64,000 bases of DNA from Balaenoptera acutorostrata (GCF_949987535.1 NC_080070.1:8242016-8306015); one strand, 5' to 3'. Positions 48,225 through 61,259 are shown, counted from the stretch's first letter. Numbers and translations are program-made. Notes: a model not told the origin generated them from the sequence alone.

Positions 48225-48900
48225 GATGTCAAAGAGACATAGAAATGGGGAATAAACACATGAGAAGATGCTTAATATCATTAGTCATTAGAGACATGCA
48301 ATTAAAAATCTACTGAGACGCCACCTTACTCCTATCAGAATAATAGAAAAGACAGATAATAAGTGTTGACGAGGATTTGGAGAAACTGGAACCATCATAC
48401 ATCGCTCATGGGATTGCAAAGTGGTGCAATCCCTTTTGAAAGTAGTTTGATAGTTTCTAAAAAGTTAAACATAGATTTACCGTATGACCCAAAATTCCAT
48501 TCCTGGATATCTACCCAAGAGAAAGCATATGTCCACACAAAGACTTTTAGGTAGATGATTACAGAAGCTTTATTCACAAAAGCCCCAAAGTGGAAACAAC
48601 CCAAATGTCCATCAACTAGTAAAAGGATAATCAAAATGTAGTATATCCACACAATAGAACATTGTTCATCAGTAAAAGAAATAATGTGGATACATACAAC
48701 ACAAAATGAATAAACCTCAAAAACATGATGCTAAGTGAAAGAAGTCAGACACAGAAGACCACATATGCCATAACTCCATTTATATGAAATGTCCAGAAAA
48801 GGCAAATATATAAAGATAGAAAGTAGATTAGTAGGTGCCGGGGTCTGGGGATGGGAATAAGGATAAATGGCAAATTCCCAAACTACCTTATAATAGAAAC
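48225..48900 (+). mobile_element. Old L1 ORF2 tail and 3' UTR fragment
   Basis: It corresponds to the last part of ORF2: 'GAAGATGCTTAATATCATTA', 'GGAACCATCATACATCGC' and 'CCGTATGACCCAAAATTCC'. The complement of the MEYY-type region is decayed. It is 5'-truncated and heavily mutated; no long reading frame remains. Confidence 0.85.
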
Positions 48901-49215
48901 TGCATCTCATTCAACAAAAACCAAATATCTATGGTTTACCAGGACATGCCTAAAAGTAAAATTCTATTCAATTGTCACCATTGGCCTCTGTAATCTCCTG
49001 GAAATGCCAATACTTTATAGCATCAAATCATCTCAAGGACCGTTTCTAAACTTTTTGGGATATTTTGTGTAATTTTTGGTTCAAACAATATGTTCAAATT
49101 ACCTATAAATTTTTGTATCTTTCCTCTGGACCCTTTCTGTCTCCTAATGGCCATCCCCAGACATTATGCTACTTCGGAAAAAGTAGACTGTACTTTTTCC
49201 ATAGCAAGTACTCAG
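48901..49215. other. Unassigned gap
   Basis: Nothing recognised between two L1 elements. Confidence 0.4.
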
Positions 49216-50429
49216 AAAAAGTAGGCCAGATGGGTACAGCCGAGATGACAGATAGGAAGATCCTGAACTCACCTCCTCCCTCAGGCACACCAAAATTACA
49301 ACTATTTACAGAGCAACTATCTATGAGAACAACCTGAAGACCAGCAGAAAAAATTTTCCACAAGTAAAGATACAAAGAAGGAACCACAAGACAGGTAGAA
49401 GGAGTGGAAACAGTGTATAGTCAAGACCACACTCCTGGGTAGACAACCCACAAATGGGAGAAAATCACAATTGCAGAGGTTCTCCCCAAGGAGCAAGGAG
49501 TCCAGGCCCCACATTGGGCTCCCCAACCTGGGCGTCCTGCACTGGGAAGATGAGCTCCCAGAACACCTGGCTCTGAAAGTCAGTGTGGCTTGTGTACAGG
49601 AGAGCTGGAGAGACTCGGCTATTAAAGGATACATGTAAAATCTCATACCCTCTCAAGCCAGAGCAGAGGGAGTATTTTGAAAGAAGCCTAGGTCAGACCT
49701 ACTTGCTGATTTTGGAGAGCCTTTTAGAAAGGTAAGAAGCAGTTGGGACTCCTTCTGGGGCTACAGAGGCTGGCAGCAGCCATTTCGGGGAGCTTGTTCT
49801 ACCACGAGGACATCAGTGCTCACCAGAGGCATTCTGGAGTCTCCCCTCTAGCCTCTCAGTGCCGGGCTTACCTTCCCACCAGCGGGATGGCGCCAGCCCC
49901 AGCTCCTCCCAGACCCAGCGGCCGGCTGCCCTGGACACGGACCTCTCTACCAAAAAGCCAACACCAGTCTGGGCTCCCCCCAGGCCCTGCAAGCAGCCAC
50001 CCGGGACTCGGCCTTGCCCACTAGTGGGCTGGCACTGGCCCTGGGAGCCCCGGGACTGCACAGCCAACTGCCCTGGGACTCAGCCCTAACCACCAGCAGG
50101 CAAGACGGCACCACACAAAGCAGGGCCTGGCAGCCAACTGGGCTGAGGGCCAGCTCTGCATGCCAGCATGCCCACAATCGTCAGCTCCTCCACAACAGAA
50201 GGTCCCATGCAGCTCACACAGAGGGCATCCATAGAGCATATAGCTATGGTAACCAAAGGGCAGTTTGCTGCTGGGACCCACAGGATGTCTCCTACAGAAG
50301 AACACTTCTCCAAGATAGGGAAATGTAACTGACCTATCTTATACACAGAAATAAACACAGAGAATTAGGAAAAGTGAGGAGACAGAGGAATATGTTCTAA
50401 ACAAACAAACAAGACAAAATCCCAGAAGA

Positions 50430-51165
50430 ACTAAATGAAGTGGAGATGAGCCACGTACCTGATAAAGAGTTCAAGGTAATGATTACAAAGATGCCAAATG
50501 AACTTGGGAGAAGAATGGATGAACACAGTGAGAAGTTTAACTAAGAGTCAGAAAATATAAAGAAGCAAAGAGGTGACAAATACAATAACTAAAATTAAAA
50601 ATACACTAGATGGAATCAACAGTAGATTAGATGATACAGAGGAACAGATGAGCAAACTGGAAGATGGAGTAGTGAAAATCACCCAAGCTGAACAGAAAAA
50701 AGAAATTTAAAAAATGAGAATAATTTAAAAGACCACTGAGACAACATCAAATGTACTAAAATTGGCATTATAGGGATCCCAGAAGGAGAGGAGAGAGGGA
50801 AAGGGAGAGAACTTATTTGGATAAATAATAGCTGAAAAGTTTCCTAACCTGGGAAAGGAAATAGGCATCCAAGTCCAGGAAGCACAGAGAGCCCCAAAGA
50901 AGATGAACCCAAAGAAGTCCACACCAAAATACATTATAATAATTTAATAATAAATGGAAAAATTAAAGATAAAGAGAGTCTTAAAAGCAAAAAGAGAAAA
51001 TCAGCTAGTTACCTATAAGGGAACTCCCAAAAGACTCTCAGCTGACTTTTCAGCAGAAACTTTGCAGTCCAGAAGGAGTGGCACAATATATTTAAAGTGA
51101 TGAAAGGAAAAAACCTACAACCAAGAATACTCTACCTGGCAAGGCTAACATTCATGTTTGAAGGA
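50430..51165 (+). pseudogene. L1 ORF1 pseudogene, decayed
   Basis: The ORF1 layout is recognisable ('CCAGAAGAACTAAATGAAGT', 'GGAACAGATGAGCAAACTGG', 'GGCATTATAGGGATCCCAG', 'ACTCTACCTGGCAAGGCT') but broken by many stops and indels. It ends abruptly before the C-terminus at the first deletion junction. Confidence 0.8.
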
Positions 51166-51189
51166 GAGGTAATCAATAAGGACATTGCA

Positions 51190-51880
51190 TAATGATAAAG
51201 GGAACAGTCCAAGAAGAGGATATAATAATTGTAAATATATATTCACCCAACATAGGAGCACCTAAATACATAAAGCTGATATTAATAAACATAAGGGGAG
51301 AAATTGACAGTAACACAATAGTAGGGTACTTTAACACCCCATTTACATCAATGGACAGATCAACCAGACAGGTAATCAATAAGGAAACACAGGCCTTAAA
51401 GGAACCCTCCTATGCTGCTGGTTGGAATGTAAATTGGTACCGCCACTATGGAAAACAGTATGCAAATAATGTTAAAAATTAAAAATAGAACTATCATATG
51501 ATCCAGCAATTCCACTTCTGGGTAGTTTTCTGAAGAAAACAAAAACACTAATTCAAAAATATATAAGCACCCCTATATTCACTGCAGCATTATTTATAAT
51601 AGCCAACATATGGAAGCACCTTGTGTACAACAACAGAAGAATAGATAAAGAAGATGTGATATATACATATATATAAATAATGGAATATTACTCAGCCATA
51701 AAAAAGAATGAAATCTTGCCATTTGCGAAACATGTATGGACACCTGGAGGGTATTATGTTAAGTGGAATAAGTCAGACAGAAAAAGACAAATATTGTATG
51801 ATTTCACTTATATACGGAATCTATAAAATAAAACTCTCAAACAAATATAATAAAACAGAAACAGAGTCATACATACATAA
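51190..51880 (+). pseudogene. L1 ORF2 pseudogene with internal deletion
   Basis: Residues corresponding to about 95-165 of ORF2 (MIKGTVQEEDIIIVNIYSP...) are followed at about 51396 by the zinc-knuckle region (AAGGAACCCTCCTATGCTGC) and the C-terminal tail, ending near 51840. The reverse transcriptase domain is entirely absent. The junction shares only an AAAGG-type microhomology. Confidence 0.82.
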
Positions 51881-52271
51881 AACAAACTGGTGGTTGCCAG
51901 AGGGGATGGGTTGCGGGGATGAGTGAAATAGGTGAGGGAGAATAAGAGGTACAAACTTCCAGTTACAAAATAAATGAGTCAGGGGATATGATGTACAGCA
52001 TAGGGAATATGGTAAATAATATTTAATAACTTTGTATGGTGAGAGATGGCAACTAGACTTATTGTGGTAATCATTTTGTAATGTATAAAAATATTAATCA
52101 CTATGTTAAATATAATATAATATTCTAAGACAATTATACTTCAGTAGAAAAAGGTAACTATGTGAGGTAATAGATGTGTTAATTAGCTTGACTGATTATT
52201 TCACAATGTATACATACATCAAATCATCAAGTTGTACACCTTAAATACATACAATAAAAAAAAGTAGGTCA

Positions 52272-53078
52272 AAAGGTAAAAACCTATAAGAATTTTCCTG
52301 AGTTTTTCTGGATAGTTACTATTCTACTATTAACTTGCACTAAACATGTCAGATTCAGTAGTACTATTTTTATTAAAGGACTTTGCATTGTTCTTATTCT
52401 TTCCATCTCTTAAATAAAAAACACATAAATAACTTACAGTTGTACAGAGTTTAAAAATACTCAGTGCTTTCCCTTGGATGATCTCATTTGCTCCCTATAA
52501 CTTTGGAGGTACAAGGAAATAAGGATATACAATTGAACCTGACAAATTTTGATTCCCAAATAACTGTTCAGAAACATATCCATTATGCAAAGTGAGACAG
52601 ACTCTACCAAGGAATGAGATGTGTCTTCAAGATATAATACCAAATACTACCTAATTATTTACTAGTTCATACCTAATGTACATAAGAAAGGCAGGAAACA
52701 TATAGACTCAAGTCAAGGATAGTTTTAGTTAAAACATTTGTTTTCACGTAAGCGCGAATTTTTAGTTGCTTTTTTAATTTATTTTTTATTTTTTTGGTCC
52801 TCAACTCCATCTTTCTAGATCTTCTCTGCCTGGAGATGCACTCCATGGCCTTTCCTTTAACAGGAAATTAATACTCTCATTCTTCCTCTATCCTTGCCCC
52901 TATTAAAAGCCACTTTCAGAGAAAAATGTGACAAACCATTCCATCCATGTTTAAGAAAAGCAATGCCTTAATGAGACAAAAGACTGCGCTTAGAAATCAT
53001 ATCTCTATGAATGGTGGAGGCTGGATTGGGGAGAGGGAGGAATATTTCTAGCATCACTGAAACAACTACATGGAGGTG
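52272..53078. other. Unassigned non-coding stretch
   Basis: Nothing recognised. A short T-rich tract lies near 52769-52797. Confidence 0.45.
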
Positions 53079-53091
53079 ATTACATGTTCTT

Positions 53092-53448
53092 TTTTTTTTT
53101 TTTTTTTTTTTTTTTATACTCTTTATAGCTACTTTATTTATTTATTTATTATTTTTATTTTTGGCTGTGTTGGGTCTTCGGTTCGTGCGAGGGCTTTCTC
53201 TGGTTACGGCAAGTGGGGGCCACTCTTCATCGCGGTGCGGGGACCGCTCTTCATCGCGGTGCGCGGGCCTTTCACCATCGCGGCCCCTCCCGTTGCGGGG
53301 CACAGGCTCCAGACGCGCAGGCTCAGTAGTTGTGGCTCACGGGCCCAGCTGCTCCGTGGCATGTGGGATCTTCCCAGACCAGGGCTCGAACCCGTGTCCC
53401 CTGCATTAGCAGGCAGATTCTCAACCACTGCGCCACCAGGGAAGCCCA
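53092..53448 (-). mobile_element. Full-length CHR-2-like SINE, minus strand
   Basis: A long T-run and TTTATTTATTTATTATTTTT start the element. The body holds two direct copies of 'CTCTTCATCGCGGTGCG'. It ends with CCAGGGCTCGAACCCGTGTC (box B complement) and GCGCCACCAGGGAAGCCC. A perfect 13-bp target-site duplication ATTACATGTTCTT is found at 53079-53091 and 53449-53461. The GC-rich body is little mutated, so the insertion is young. The 169-codon frame across it is not a gene. Confidence 0.96.
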
Positions 53449-53461
53449 ATTACATGTTCTT

Positions 53462-53924
53462 AAAAAGGCAGCCTTACCATCACCATGGAGCAGGTTGGCT
53501 AGTTCCTCTATGTTCATTTACGAAAATCATGATCAGAAGTCAATGCCTTTGTTCACAGAGCACATTGGGGGCTATCTAAGCATGGCTGGATCATGAGAAG
53601 TTGAAATAAACAACAGAGCTGTCTAATACACAATAAAGTAGAACTTTTAAAATACGTCTAATGGCATCCTCAGTCACCATTGACTATTGAGCTTTCCTCA
53701 ATGGATGTAAGGTACTGTTTTCTACAAAGCAATTAGAGTAATTAAGAAAACAACCATCACAATTAGATCTTTAGAATCCCTGAATATGTCCCCTATGAAA
53801 TGGAAGTAATTACAGATTCAATTACTCCTTTTCAGTGGGAATAGCTTAGGCCTTTTGTAAATGCATGGCAATTATCTGTTCAGTTTAGAATCTCTTAGAA
53901 AGCCTTTGTAACCATTTCAGGATT
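53462..53924. other. Unassigned non-coding stretch
   Basis: Nothing recognised. Confidence 0.4.
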
Positions 53925-54075
53925 CTACCCAAATTGTTCTTTGATTTTCCTTCTGGAATGCAAGTTCCCTGAGGCCAGATATATTGTCTCATGCAACTTT
54001 ATAAACCGAATACTAGTAAGCACCTAAAAGTGGCTCATTCCATATGTTTCATGATTGAATAAATACATGAACAAA
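53925..54075 (+). repeat. L2 LINE 3' end
   Basis: 'GGAATGCAAGTTCCCTGAGG', 'CCAGATATATTGTCTCATG' and 'GATTGAATAAATACATGAAC' follow the L2 tail pattern. Confidence 0.7.
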
Positions 54076-54414
54076 CACAGAAGTTATTTAGGCACAATCC
54101 TAAAATAGTAATCAGTATGTGCTTACTATCAATGGTGAGAAACGAGAAAGAGACCTTTCTTATAATTGGAGTTCCTTGAATGCTCTTTAAACAGTTTCAT
54201 TATTTCTTTTCTGTAATTGAGGTTTTATTTTTTCTTTAGAAAATCATATTCAATGAGAAGTTTCATATATAATTAACATAATGGAAAGAATTAGATCTTA
54301 AAGACAGGAGTCCTATTTCAACTCTGCACCTATGTAAAGGTAAGTTACTGAATTTATCTGGGCCATTGTTTGTTTACATAGATAAGCTATATATTTTGGT
54401 TCTGAAGGGTATCA

Positions 54415-54850
54415 GAATATGCAACTTCGAAGTATGCCTCTTTGGCATATAGAGTATTTTGAGCTAAAGGCCATTGAGGTCGGTAGACACAGGAAGAGTT
54501 CTAAAAACAGGGCACAAGTTTTCTTTTTGTAAAGGAAACCTGCATAAGAAATCTTACTAAACAACTCTTCTTTACCATGCTTCTCCTGGTCACTTTCTCA
54601 TAACTTGCCTCCCTCACACAGAAGTCCCAAACCCCTTGTCTTTTGGCTTAAGATGGTATATGAGCCCAAGTTCTAACCATCCCTTTGGGTTATTCATCAC
54701 TGGGTACTTCCATAGGTACATAGGTACTACCATAGGTACATGTTAACAAACATATTCTGTTTGTTTTTCTCTTGCTAGTTTAGAGGACCCCAACTGAAGA
54801 GCCTATGATGGGTAGAGGAAACTATATAATTTTTCCTCCCCTGTAGTTCT
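54415..54850 (+). repeat. LTR-like repeat, copy 2
   Basis: It shares the ordered blocks of 15536-16030: TATGCCTCTTTGGCATA, ACACAGGAAGAGTTCTAAAA, TCTTTTGGCTTAAGATGGTA and the same end-type sequence before TTTTTCCTCCCC. A small internal tandem duplication, ATAGGTACATAGGTACTACC, lies near 54713-54740. Confidence 0.6.
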
Positions 54851-57800
54851 TTGATTCTACTTATGTTTGTTTACTTTGTTATTACAGAAAACAAATAGTA
54901 AGCATTGGAATAAATTTGGCAAACTTAAATGTGTGGCTTAAAACATAAATATTTGGTCAGTTTTTCAATGGCATGGGGTCATTGGTAGCCCTTTGAGGAT
55001 AGGACTTTGTGGTTCTATGTAGTTTCTCCAGAAAATATTAATACAGTATCCAACATATGGTTTGGGAGATTAGTTTTCACCCTTATTTTTCAGGTGAGAT
55101 AACAGATTTGGAATAAAACTATGCCTGGTCTAAGGTATTCAACTAATTAGTGGCTGAACTAGGAAAAATAGACCAATCTCTACCACTCTAGAATTTAAGA
55201 AGAGAAAATGCATGTTTACATTTCTCAAATTCTGCTTAAATAATTTCAATTGTTTTCCTATAAATGATATGAAAATCTATTCTTTTATCATATAGGAAAA
55301 TTGTTTCACTGAATTGAACTATTTACACCCATATTTTCCCTAAACAAGGGTTCCTTGTGTTTTTGAAAACTGTGCCTCATATATTATATGATTGGCAAGG
55401 ACAGAGTGTACTTGATGTGTGGCCTCCTTGACTTTTCCATGTATTTTCGTCACCAGCAATTAATGGCCAACTCCTGGTATCTCAAAAGTAGTCAATGGGA
55501 AAACCTTTGCTTATACTGGCCCTGCATATCTTTTAAAATTAAGGTGAATGTTCTGGGTTCTCTCAGTGTTCCTAAAGCTTTATTTCTAACCAACAGACAA
55601 ATGAAGACAAATCTTGTCACTTCTGACTCCCCTCTGCTTTGTCATGGCTCCTCTTCAGTCTTGCTCCTGGCTCGATGGCCCTTCCTCTCTAGGTAGCTTG
55701 TGACTGGCTGCATCCCACAGGTTCTGCATTTGGCCCACAGGGCACATGATGCATTCTTGTCTTACTGAACTCCGAAAGGGGGGTGTTGGCTACATCCTGC
55801 AGTCCCTTCACTTTGAAGCTAGTCAGGGAGACTCCAGGCTGCTGTGAGCTGGTACTGTCCTCTCTAGCTCCAGCAGTCATGGGTCAAGCTCTCTGATTCA
55901 TCCTCGTGAAGTTCTCCCGTCCCTCTTCCGTAATGGTGGGATGGTTAGAGGTAGATAGAATATGCTAACAACTCCACAAATAAATCTTTCCCATTGGTCT
56001 CTTAAACTTCTCCAGGAATTTTTAGGCTTCTCTTACGTCACCCAACGTAGGTAACTGAGCCAGAGCTGCACTTGGCTTTAGAATGTGGGGGTACTTGACC
56101 CCTTAGTCAAGTTCACAGCCTTGGAGCCAGTGCTAAAAACTCCAAGACAACCAAAGTCACCTAATTTATGATCCTTTCCCTGAACATGAAAAAAATCCTA
56201 ATAACATTAGGATTTAACATAAACATTAACATCAGATTTTCATCTGATTTATTCTCTGTGTAAAGTATTACTTCACTGTCCTCACAGGTTTTCATAATCA
56301 TGAAAGAGAATAATCAGACTCTCCACCCCCTAAGTTTTTTCTTAAATAGATTACTCACAAGAACACTGGTTCTGATGAATTTGGCCTCAGAAGAAAGTTT
56401 AATACACCTTGAATTTTTATTTTGTGGATCTGACCATCCTAAAAGGTACTTTTTTTCAATGATACAAGCATTCTTCTTTTAACTAAGGAGCATTGCTTTT
56501 TCCCTCTATCGCCATTTCTAAAGCCCCCTCTAAGTAACACAAATCCGTAGAAATGATTCTTATATTGATGATTACCACACTCTTTTCTCTACAAACATCA
56601 CATCATCCTTGACATATTTTGTCATTCCCACTTCATCTCAGCAGCTCATTTTTCTCCCCTAGTGCACAGAAAAGACTTGTTTGAAGGTGGAAGTGGTTTC
56701 CTTTACCTGTTTCTGAACTCCATAGGGCCCTTAAGAGGATCGATATTTGTTTTTATGTTATCAATATCTTGAAGATGCTGTGGGATGTAAACATGTGAAA
56801 AAGGCCTCAGCTAAAATAAGGAAAAGCACTTACTCTTTAGGATGAGATGGTCCAAATAAAAATAAAGTTTCAAATTCTCTCTCGGTAACTAAGACTAATG
56901 CGAGGCAGAAGGCAGCCATGGAAAGAGGCTTAAGATTGCTATCAGTCTCAAGCATGAAGGAAGACAGATGACCCAAGGAAACGGAAAATAAATGATCTGA
57001 AATTTGGGAGGAGAAAGCCAAAATAATTATGTGTAATATAAGCCTGAAGGGAGCTTCAGGGAGAAAAAAAAGTAGTCAATTATATTAAACATTGCAAAGA
57101 TGTCTAGTATCTAAAAAATTAGAGTGCACATTGGATATATTAATATGGAGATCATTGGTGGACCTATCTCAAAGACTTCCTGTAGAGTAATAAAGAAAAT
57201 TTTCAATGACTGATAATCAAATGGGAAACAAGAGGGTAGAGACCAACCCTAAACTGTTATTTTGAAGTTGGAATGAGAAATGAGAAATGGAAGAAGCAAT
57301 AGGATAGAAGCTAGAGGACTCTGCAGCATCAGGAGATTTTGTTTACACACTGGGAGCTGAATCAATTATGTTTTATCACATATGTCTGTAATCAATTTGC
57401 CGACATTATTTTACAAGCTTTTGGAAGCAAAACTCATGAATGTCCTATGTATACAAGTAGTGTATAGATGGCATATAACCCTGTCCTGAGGACGACTTGA
57501 AGTGGCATATAATTAGCACATTCTGACCATTGCTGGGGAATACAAATAACAAGTGCAGCTTCCTTTTGTTTCTAATCCAGGGAATAAAGAGCACCTGATC
57601 TCTTTCTTCAAATCAGAACTAATCAAGTGAGGAACACCTGGCCTTCCTGAAATATGATAGCCAACACATTTTGGGAAAAGATTCTTGGACCTGCACTCTC
57701 GGAGAAAACGACTGAAAGAAGAACTAACTAGATAATTTCACAGTGAGGTTTGGAGTTTTGTGGTTAACTCTAGCCAGCTGGGGCTTTGATGTTTATTAGG

Positions 57801-58319
57801 TTTGGAGAAAGACAGAAATTCAGTAACCCACTCAGGGACATTCTAAAACTTCGGTTAATTAGATTTTAATAAACAAGGTAATCTCTTTGGCAAGTTTACT
57901 TTGGAATTTAGAGGGTAAATCATTTACAATGTAGTCCAGCTTATACAAATTAAGAGGCATATAAATCGTCCCCACAGAAGAAAGGCAATAAAAATCCTTC
58001 ACTGTTAATTGAGCGATAGCAAATACTGTCAAAGAAAAGAGTGAGTGGCCTGAACTTGTAGGGCTATGCAAGTCTTGAACAGTGCAAAACTCAACTTAGT
58101 GGCAGTTTTATAGAGAGAATAAAGCATATGAGTGTCTTGTTTGTGTGGATTTATTTTGCTCTAAGAGGATCCAGGAGGGGAAATCGCCACATTCTTCTGA
58201 TAGGCAGAGTATCCAGTTTGCAAATAACCTGAAAATGGAAACGTGATGCAAACAAATCCGTGGAGGATTAGCCATTTTATTTCCTTGGAGCGCACATGAT
58301 TCTGATGACTGATTTTAAC
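54851..58319. other. Long unassigned non-coding stretch
   Basis: About 3.5 kb without recognisable repeats or gene structure. Frames are short and scattered. Confidence 0.45.
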
Positions 58320-58735
58320 CTTACTTAGAGGTTACATCACTCTGCTTAACTGCCATAACAAGGCATCACAGACTGCGTAGCCTAAACATTTATTTATTTT
58401 CTCATAGTCCTGGAGGCTGGAAGTCTAAGATCAAAGTGCCAGAAGGGTTGTCTGGTGAGGCCTCTCTCCTTGGCTTGCAGACAGCCATCTACTCACTATG
58501 TCCCCACATGGCCTTTCTTTTGTTACACACAGAGACAGTGAGCTAGCTCTGGTGTCTCTTCCTCTTCTCACAAGGACACTCATCCTATTGGACTAGGGCT
58601 CCACCATTATGACCCCAGTTAACCTTCATTACCTCCTTAAAGACCTTATCTCCAACGACAGCCACGTTGGAGGTCAGGGCATTAACATATGAATATTGGG
58701 AGGAGGTGACATAGTTCACAGTTAAGTCTATACAG
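58320..58735 (-). repeat. MLT1/MST-type (MaLR) LTR, minus strand
   Basis: It opens with 'CTGCCATAACAAGGCATCAC', has the 'GTCCTGGAGGCTGGAAGTCT' block and 'CACAAGGACACTCATCC', and closes near 'GACCTTATCTCCAACGACAG'. These are reverse-complement MaLR LTR landmarks. Confidence 0.8.
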
Positions 58736-59295
58736 TTGTATACAATTTTCCATGTTGAGTTTTGGAAACATTAATTCTGGGAGATGATTATGGGTTTTCT
58801 GGAAAGAAAAAAGATATTTGGTCTCTCAAGTGTGGGAAATGCTGTATATGTTCTATATTTCACTCTTGGAGATGCAAAATACCAATTAGTAAAATAAAGA
58901 CCATGACATTCCCTACATTGAGTAAAACCTATTTAACTTTGCTTAACCCAGAATCCTGGAAAATGGACTTTTTCCCTAGCACACGTATCAGTATCCTGAG
59001 AAAAAACATTCTGCATTGTACTAGTCTGTGAAGCATGGTTTTTGGCATTCTGTGGCTTCTCAAATACAGCTTAAATGGCAAATCATTTACAGAGCTTTCA
59101 GATGAGATTGAGATAGAAAAGTAGACAGCACTGGTGTGTACTTAACATCTTAATTGTAGATGTTATGTTCGTCCTTGTGTGTACTTGTTCCCACCATACA
59201 AAGATAATGTGTCCTGATCAATTAATACAGAACAACTCCTGGGCTTCTGTAATAAAGACCACTAAATTAGTATTCCTTCCATGGGAAAAAAATAA
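58736..59295. other. Unassigned non-coding stretch
   Basis: Nothing recognised. Confidence 0.45.
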
Positions 59296-59705
59296 GAAGC
59301 TACTCGACCCAGATGTCCATCAACAGAGGAAAGATATAAATTGTGATATACTCACATAATGGAATAAGGCACAGTGATGAAATAAAATGAACCATAGCTC
59401 CACACAAATACCTTGTCAATATAAAAAAAAAAATCACTGATGGGAAAAATCAAACATAAAAGAGTACATGCTGAACAATTCCATTTACATGATGGTCAAG
59501 AACAGGCAAAAATACCCTAGGAGAACAGAAGTCAGAATAGGAGTTACCCTTGTGGAGATTGTTGAGGAGGGGGCTAAGAAGCCGACCATGTTCTATTGAA
59601 TAGATCTTGATCTGTGTAATTATTTTATGAGGACACCAACATATGAAATGATTGAGCTGTACATTTAATATTTGTACACTTCACTCTATAAAAGTTACAG
59701 CTCAA
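59296..59705 (+). repeat. Old L1 3' fragment
   Basis: 'AGATGTCCATCAACAGAGGA', 'TATACTCACATAATGGAATA' and 'CAATTCCATTTACATGATGG' match the decayed end of L1 ORF2 and its 3' UTR. Confidence 0.7.
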
Positions 59706-59724
59706 GAGGGAAAAGCATCATGGC

Positions 59725-60115
59725 TCATTATTGCTTTCTAGGACAAAGATGAAATTCCCAATCCTGGCCCTTTCGTAATATGACCCTAAGTTACCATTCC
59801 AACATTCCATGTGCTCCAGGGGTCCAGGCATATAGAATATAATGTAATATCCACTCCCTGCTTCCTGGACATCTGAACCATTTATTATTCAATGTTGCTG
59901 TTGACTTTCACGCTTTCCTCTGTTTGTACAGGTTGTCCTGTTTTCTGAGATGTCCTTCCTCTTCTTCCTGCCTACTGAAATTCCACTCATTCTTGTCCAG
60001 TTGTTTCTTCTGTAAAGCCTCCCCTGACGTCGCCAAAATGAATTCTTGTTCTTCATCTGGGTTCCCACAGCCATCTATCCCTAACGACAATGTACTTACA
60101 GCTGACATAGATTAG
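59725..60115 (+). repeat. L2 LINE fragment
   Basis: 'CTTCTGTAAAGCCTCCCCTG' and the surrounding pyrimidine-rich blocks follow the L2 3' body. It is old and 5'-truncated. Confidence 0.6.
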
Positions 60116-60579
60116 GAATTTTCTGGGACTTGCCTGCTTTCAAATATTTATCTCTTTGTCTCCACAGTACATTGCTACTATATATTCTCACTTTTGTCTT
60201 ATTTTTCTCACTTTTGTTTTGGAGCATGTGGCCAACAAAAATATAATTCTAATGATACAGTAAGTTTTATAATTCCTTATCCTCCTCCTTAGCCAGTGTG
60301 ACCTTATTTTCTTGAATAAAGATTCTCTCTTGCTCATTTTTGTAGCCACAAGACTCGACCTTGATAATGAAGTGGCAATCATCTCTGTATTATAAGCAAA
60401 TTTCACCTTTCTAGAAGCAGACAATTTGCATTGTGAATTAAACACGGTATATTTTACTGTCACATTTTTGTTGCTGTAATTAAGTGATGAGAAGGCAAAA
60501 TTTTTGATTATATCATTTACAACAGTCATCTTTTTCCTGGGCAGGTTGGGATTCTGTTTAAGAAACGGGGGGCTGGTGT
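60116..60579. other. Unassigned non-coding stretch
   Basis: Nothing recognised. Confidence 0.4.
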
Positions 60580-60760
60580 CAAACTGTGCTCAATTTCTAG
60601 GTCTTCCTTCCACAATGGGCAGCTTGTCTAAGTCTCAACTTCCTCATCTGTTAAAAATTTTTCTGGGTGAAAGTTAAATGAGTTAACTGACTGTAAATTA
60701 CTTAGCATTGTGCCTAGCACAAAGTAAGCATTCAATAAATATTAGTTTATACCATATGAA
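60580..60760 (+). repeat. MIR SINE
   Basis: 'CTCAACTTCCTCATCTGTTA', 'GTTAAATGAGTTAACTGACT' and 'AGCACAAAGTAAGCATTCAA', then TAAATATTAGT, are MIR 3'-half features. Confidence 0.8.
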
Positions 60761-60924
60761 ATTGCCAATATTCAACTGTGTTTCACATAAAAATGGCAGT
60801 TTCATATGATATAATGTAATCTATTATCAAAATCACCATTATCACTTCCCTTTACAATGCTGTCCATCAAAGGGCTCATAATCAGTTTCTTTTTAATATT
60901 TAGTACAATTGGTACACAAATTCA

Positions 60925-60995
60925 ACATGTGTATAAAGTAGGCTAGGCTCATGTGTATAAAGTAGGCTAGCATGTATAAAGCATGCTGTAGGCTC
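60925..60995 (+). repeat. Short imperfect tandem repeat
   Basis: CATGTGTATAAAGTAGGCTAG occurs twice in a row (about 60927 and 60950), followed by a shorter CATGTATAAAGCATGC variant and a final TAGGCTCATGC. Confidence 0.8.
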
Positions 60996-61259
60996 ATGCT
61001 TTTTCTCTCAGGTAGTGAAGGATGCCTTGCTATAGACAGAAAGGGAACCAAACAGTCTCCAACTCTTCCTCTGAGAAGAGTTACCTCCTGTACAGTTTCA
61101 TCAGCTTCAAACTTAACGCCCAGAGCACGTAAACTAACGTTCTCACTCAAGTGCACACATTCTAATTAGATCCAAATATAAATTTCTTTAAACACTGTAT
61201 CTACAAAATGACTTGAAAAAGGACTCATGAAGTTACTTAAAACTTTCAGGGAGAATTTG

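Larger units (their letters stand above)
49229..52258 (+). mobile_element. Old L1 with complete 5' end and large internal deletions
   Basis: A probable 13-bp target-site duplication, AAAAAGTAGGYCA with one mismatch, lies at 49216-49228 and 52259-52271. The L1 5' UTR (49229 to about 50430) starts with an L1M-type 'CCGAGATGACAGATAGGAAG' block. ORF1 remnants run from about 50430 to 51165. An endonuclease fragment (51190-51395) joins directly to the ORF2 C-terminal region (51396 onward). About 3 kb of ORF2 is missing at the second junction. Confidence 0.85.

Noticed and set aside
49743..50358. Several overlapping frames of 76-104 codons on both strands
   Set aside because: They lie in the GC-rich 5' UTR of an old L1 and have no domain content.
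53380..53448. tRNA gene on the minus strand
   Set aside because: The A- and B-box-like sequences belong to the head of a CHR SINE. No cloverleaf with an anticodon arm can be supported.
53070..53579. 169-codon plus-strand frame
   Set aside because: It runs through the CHR SINE and its T-run; the peptide is translated SINE sequence.
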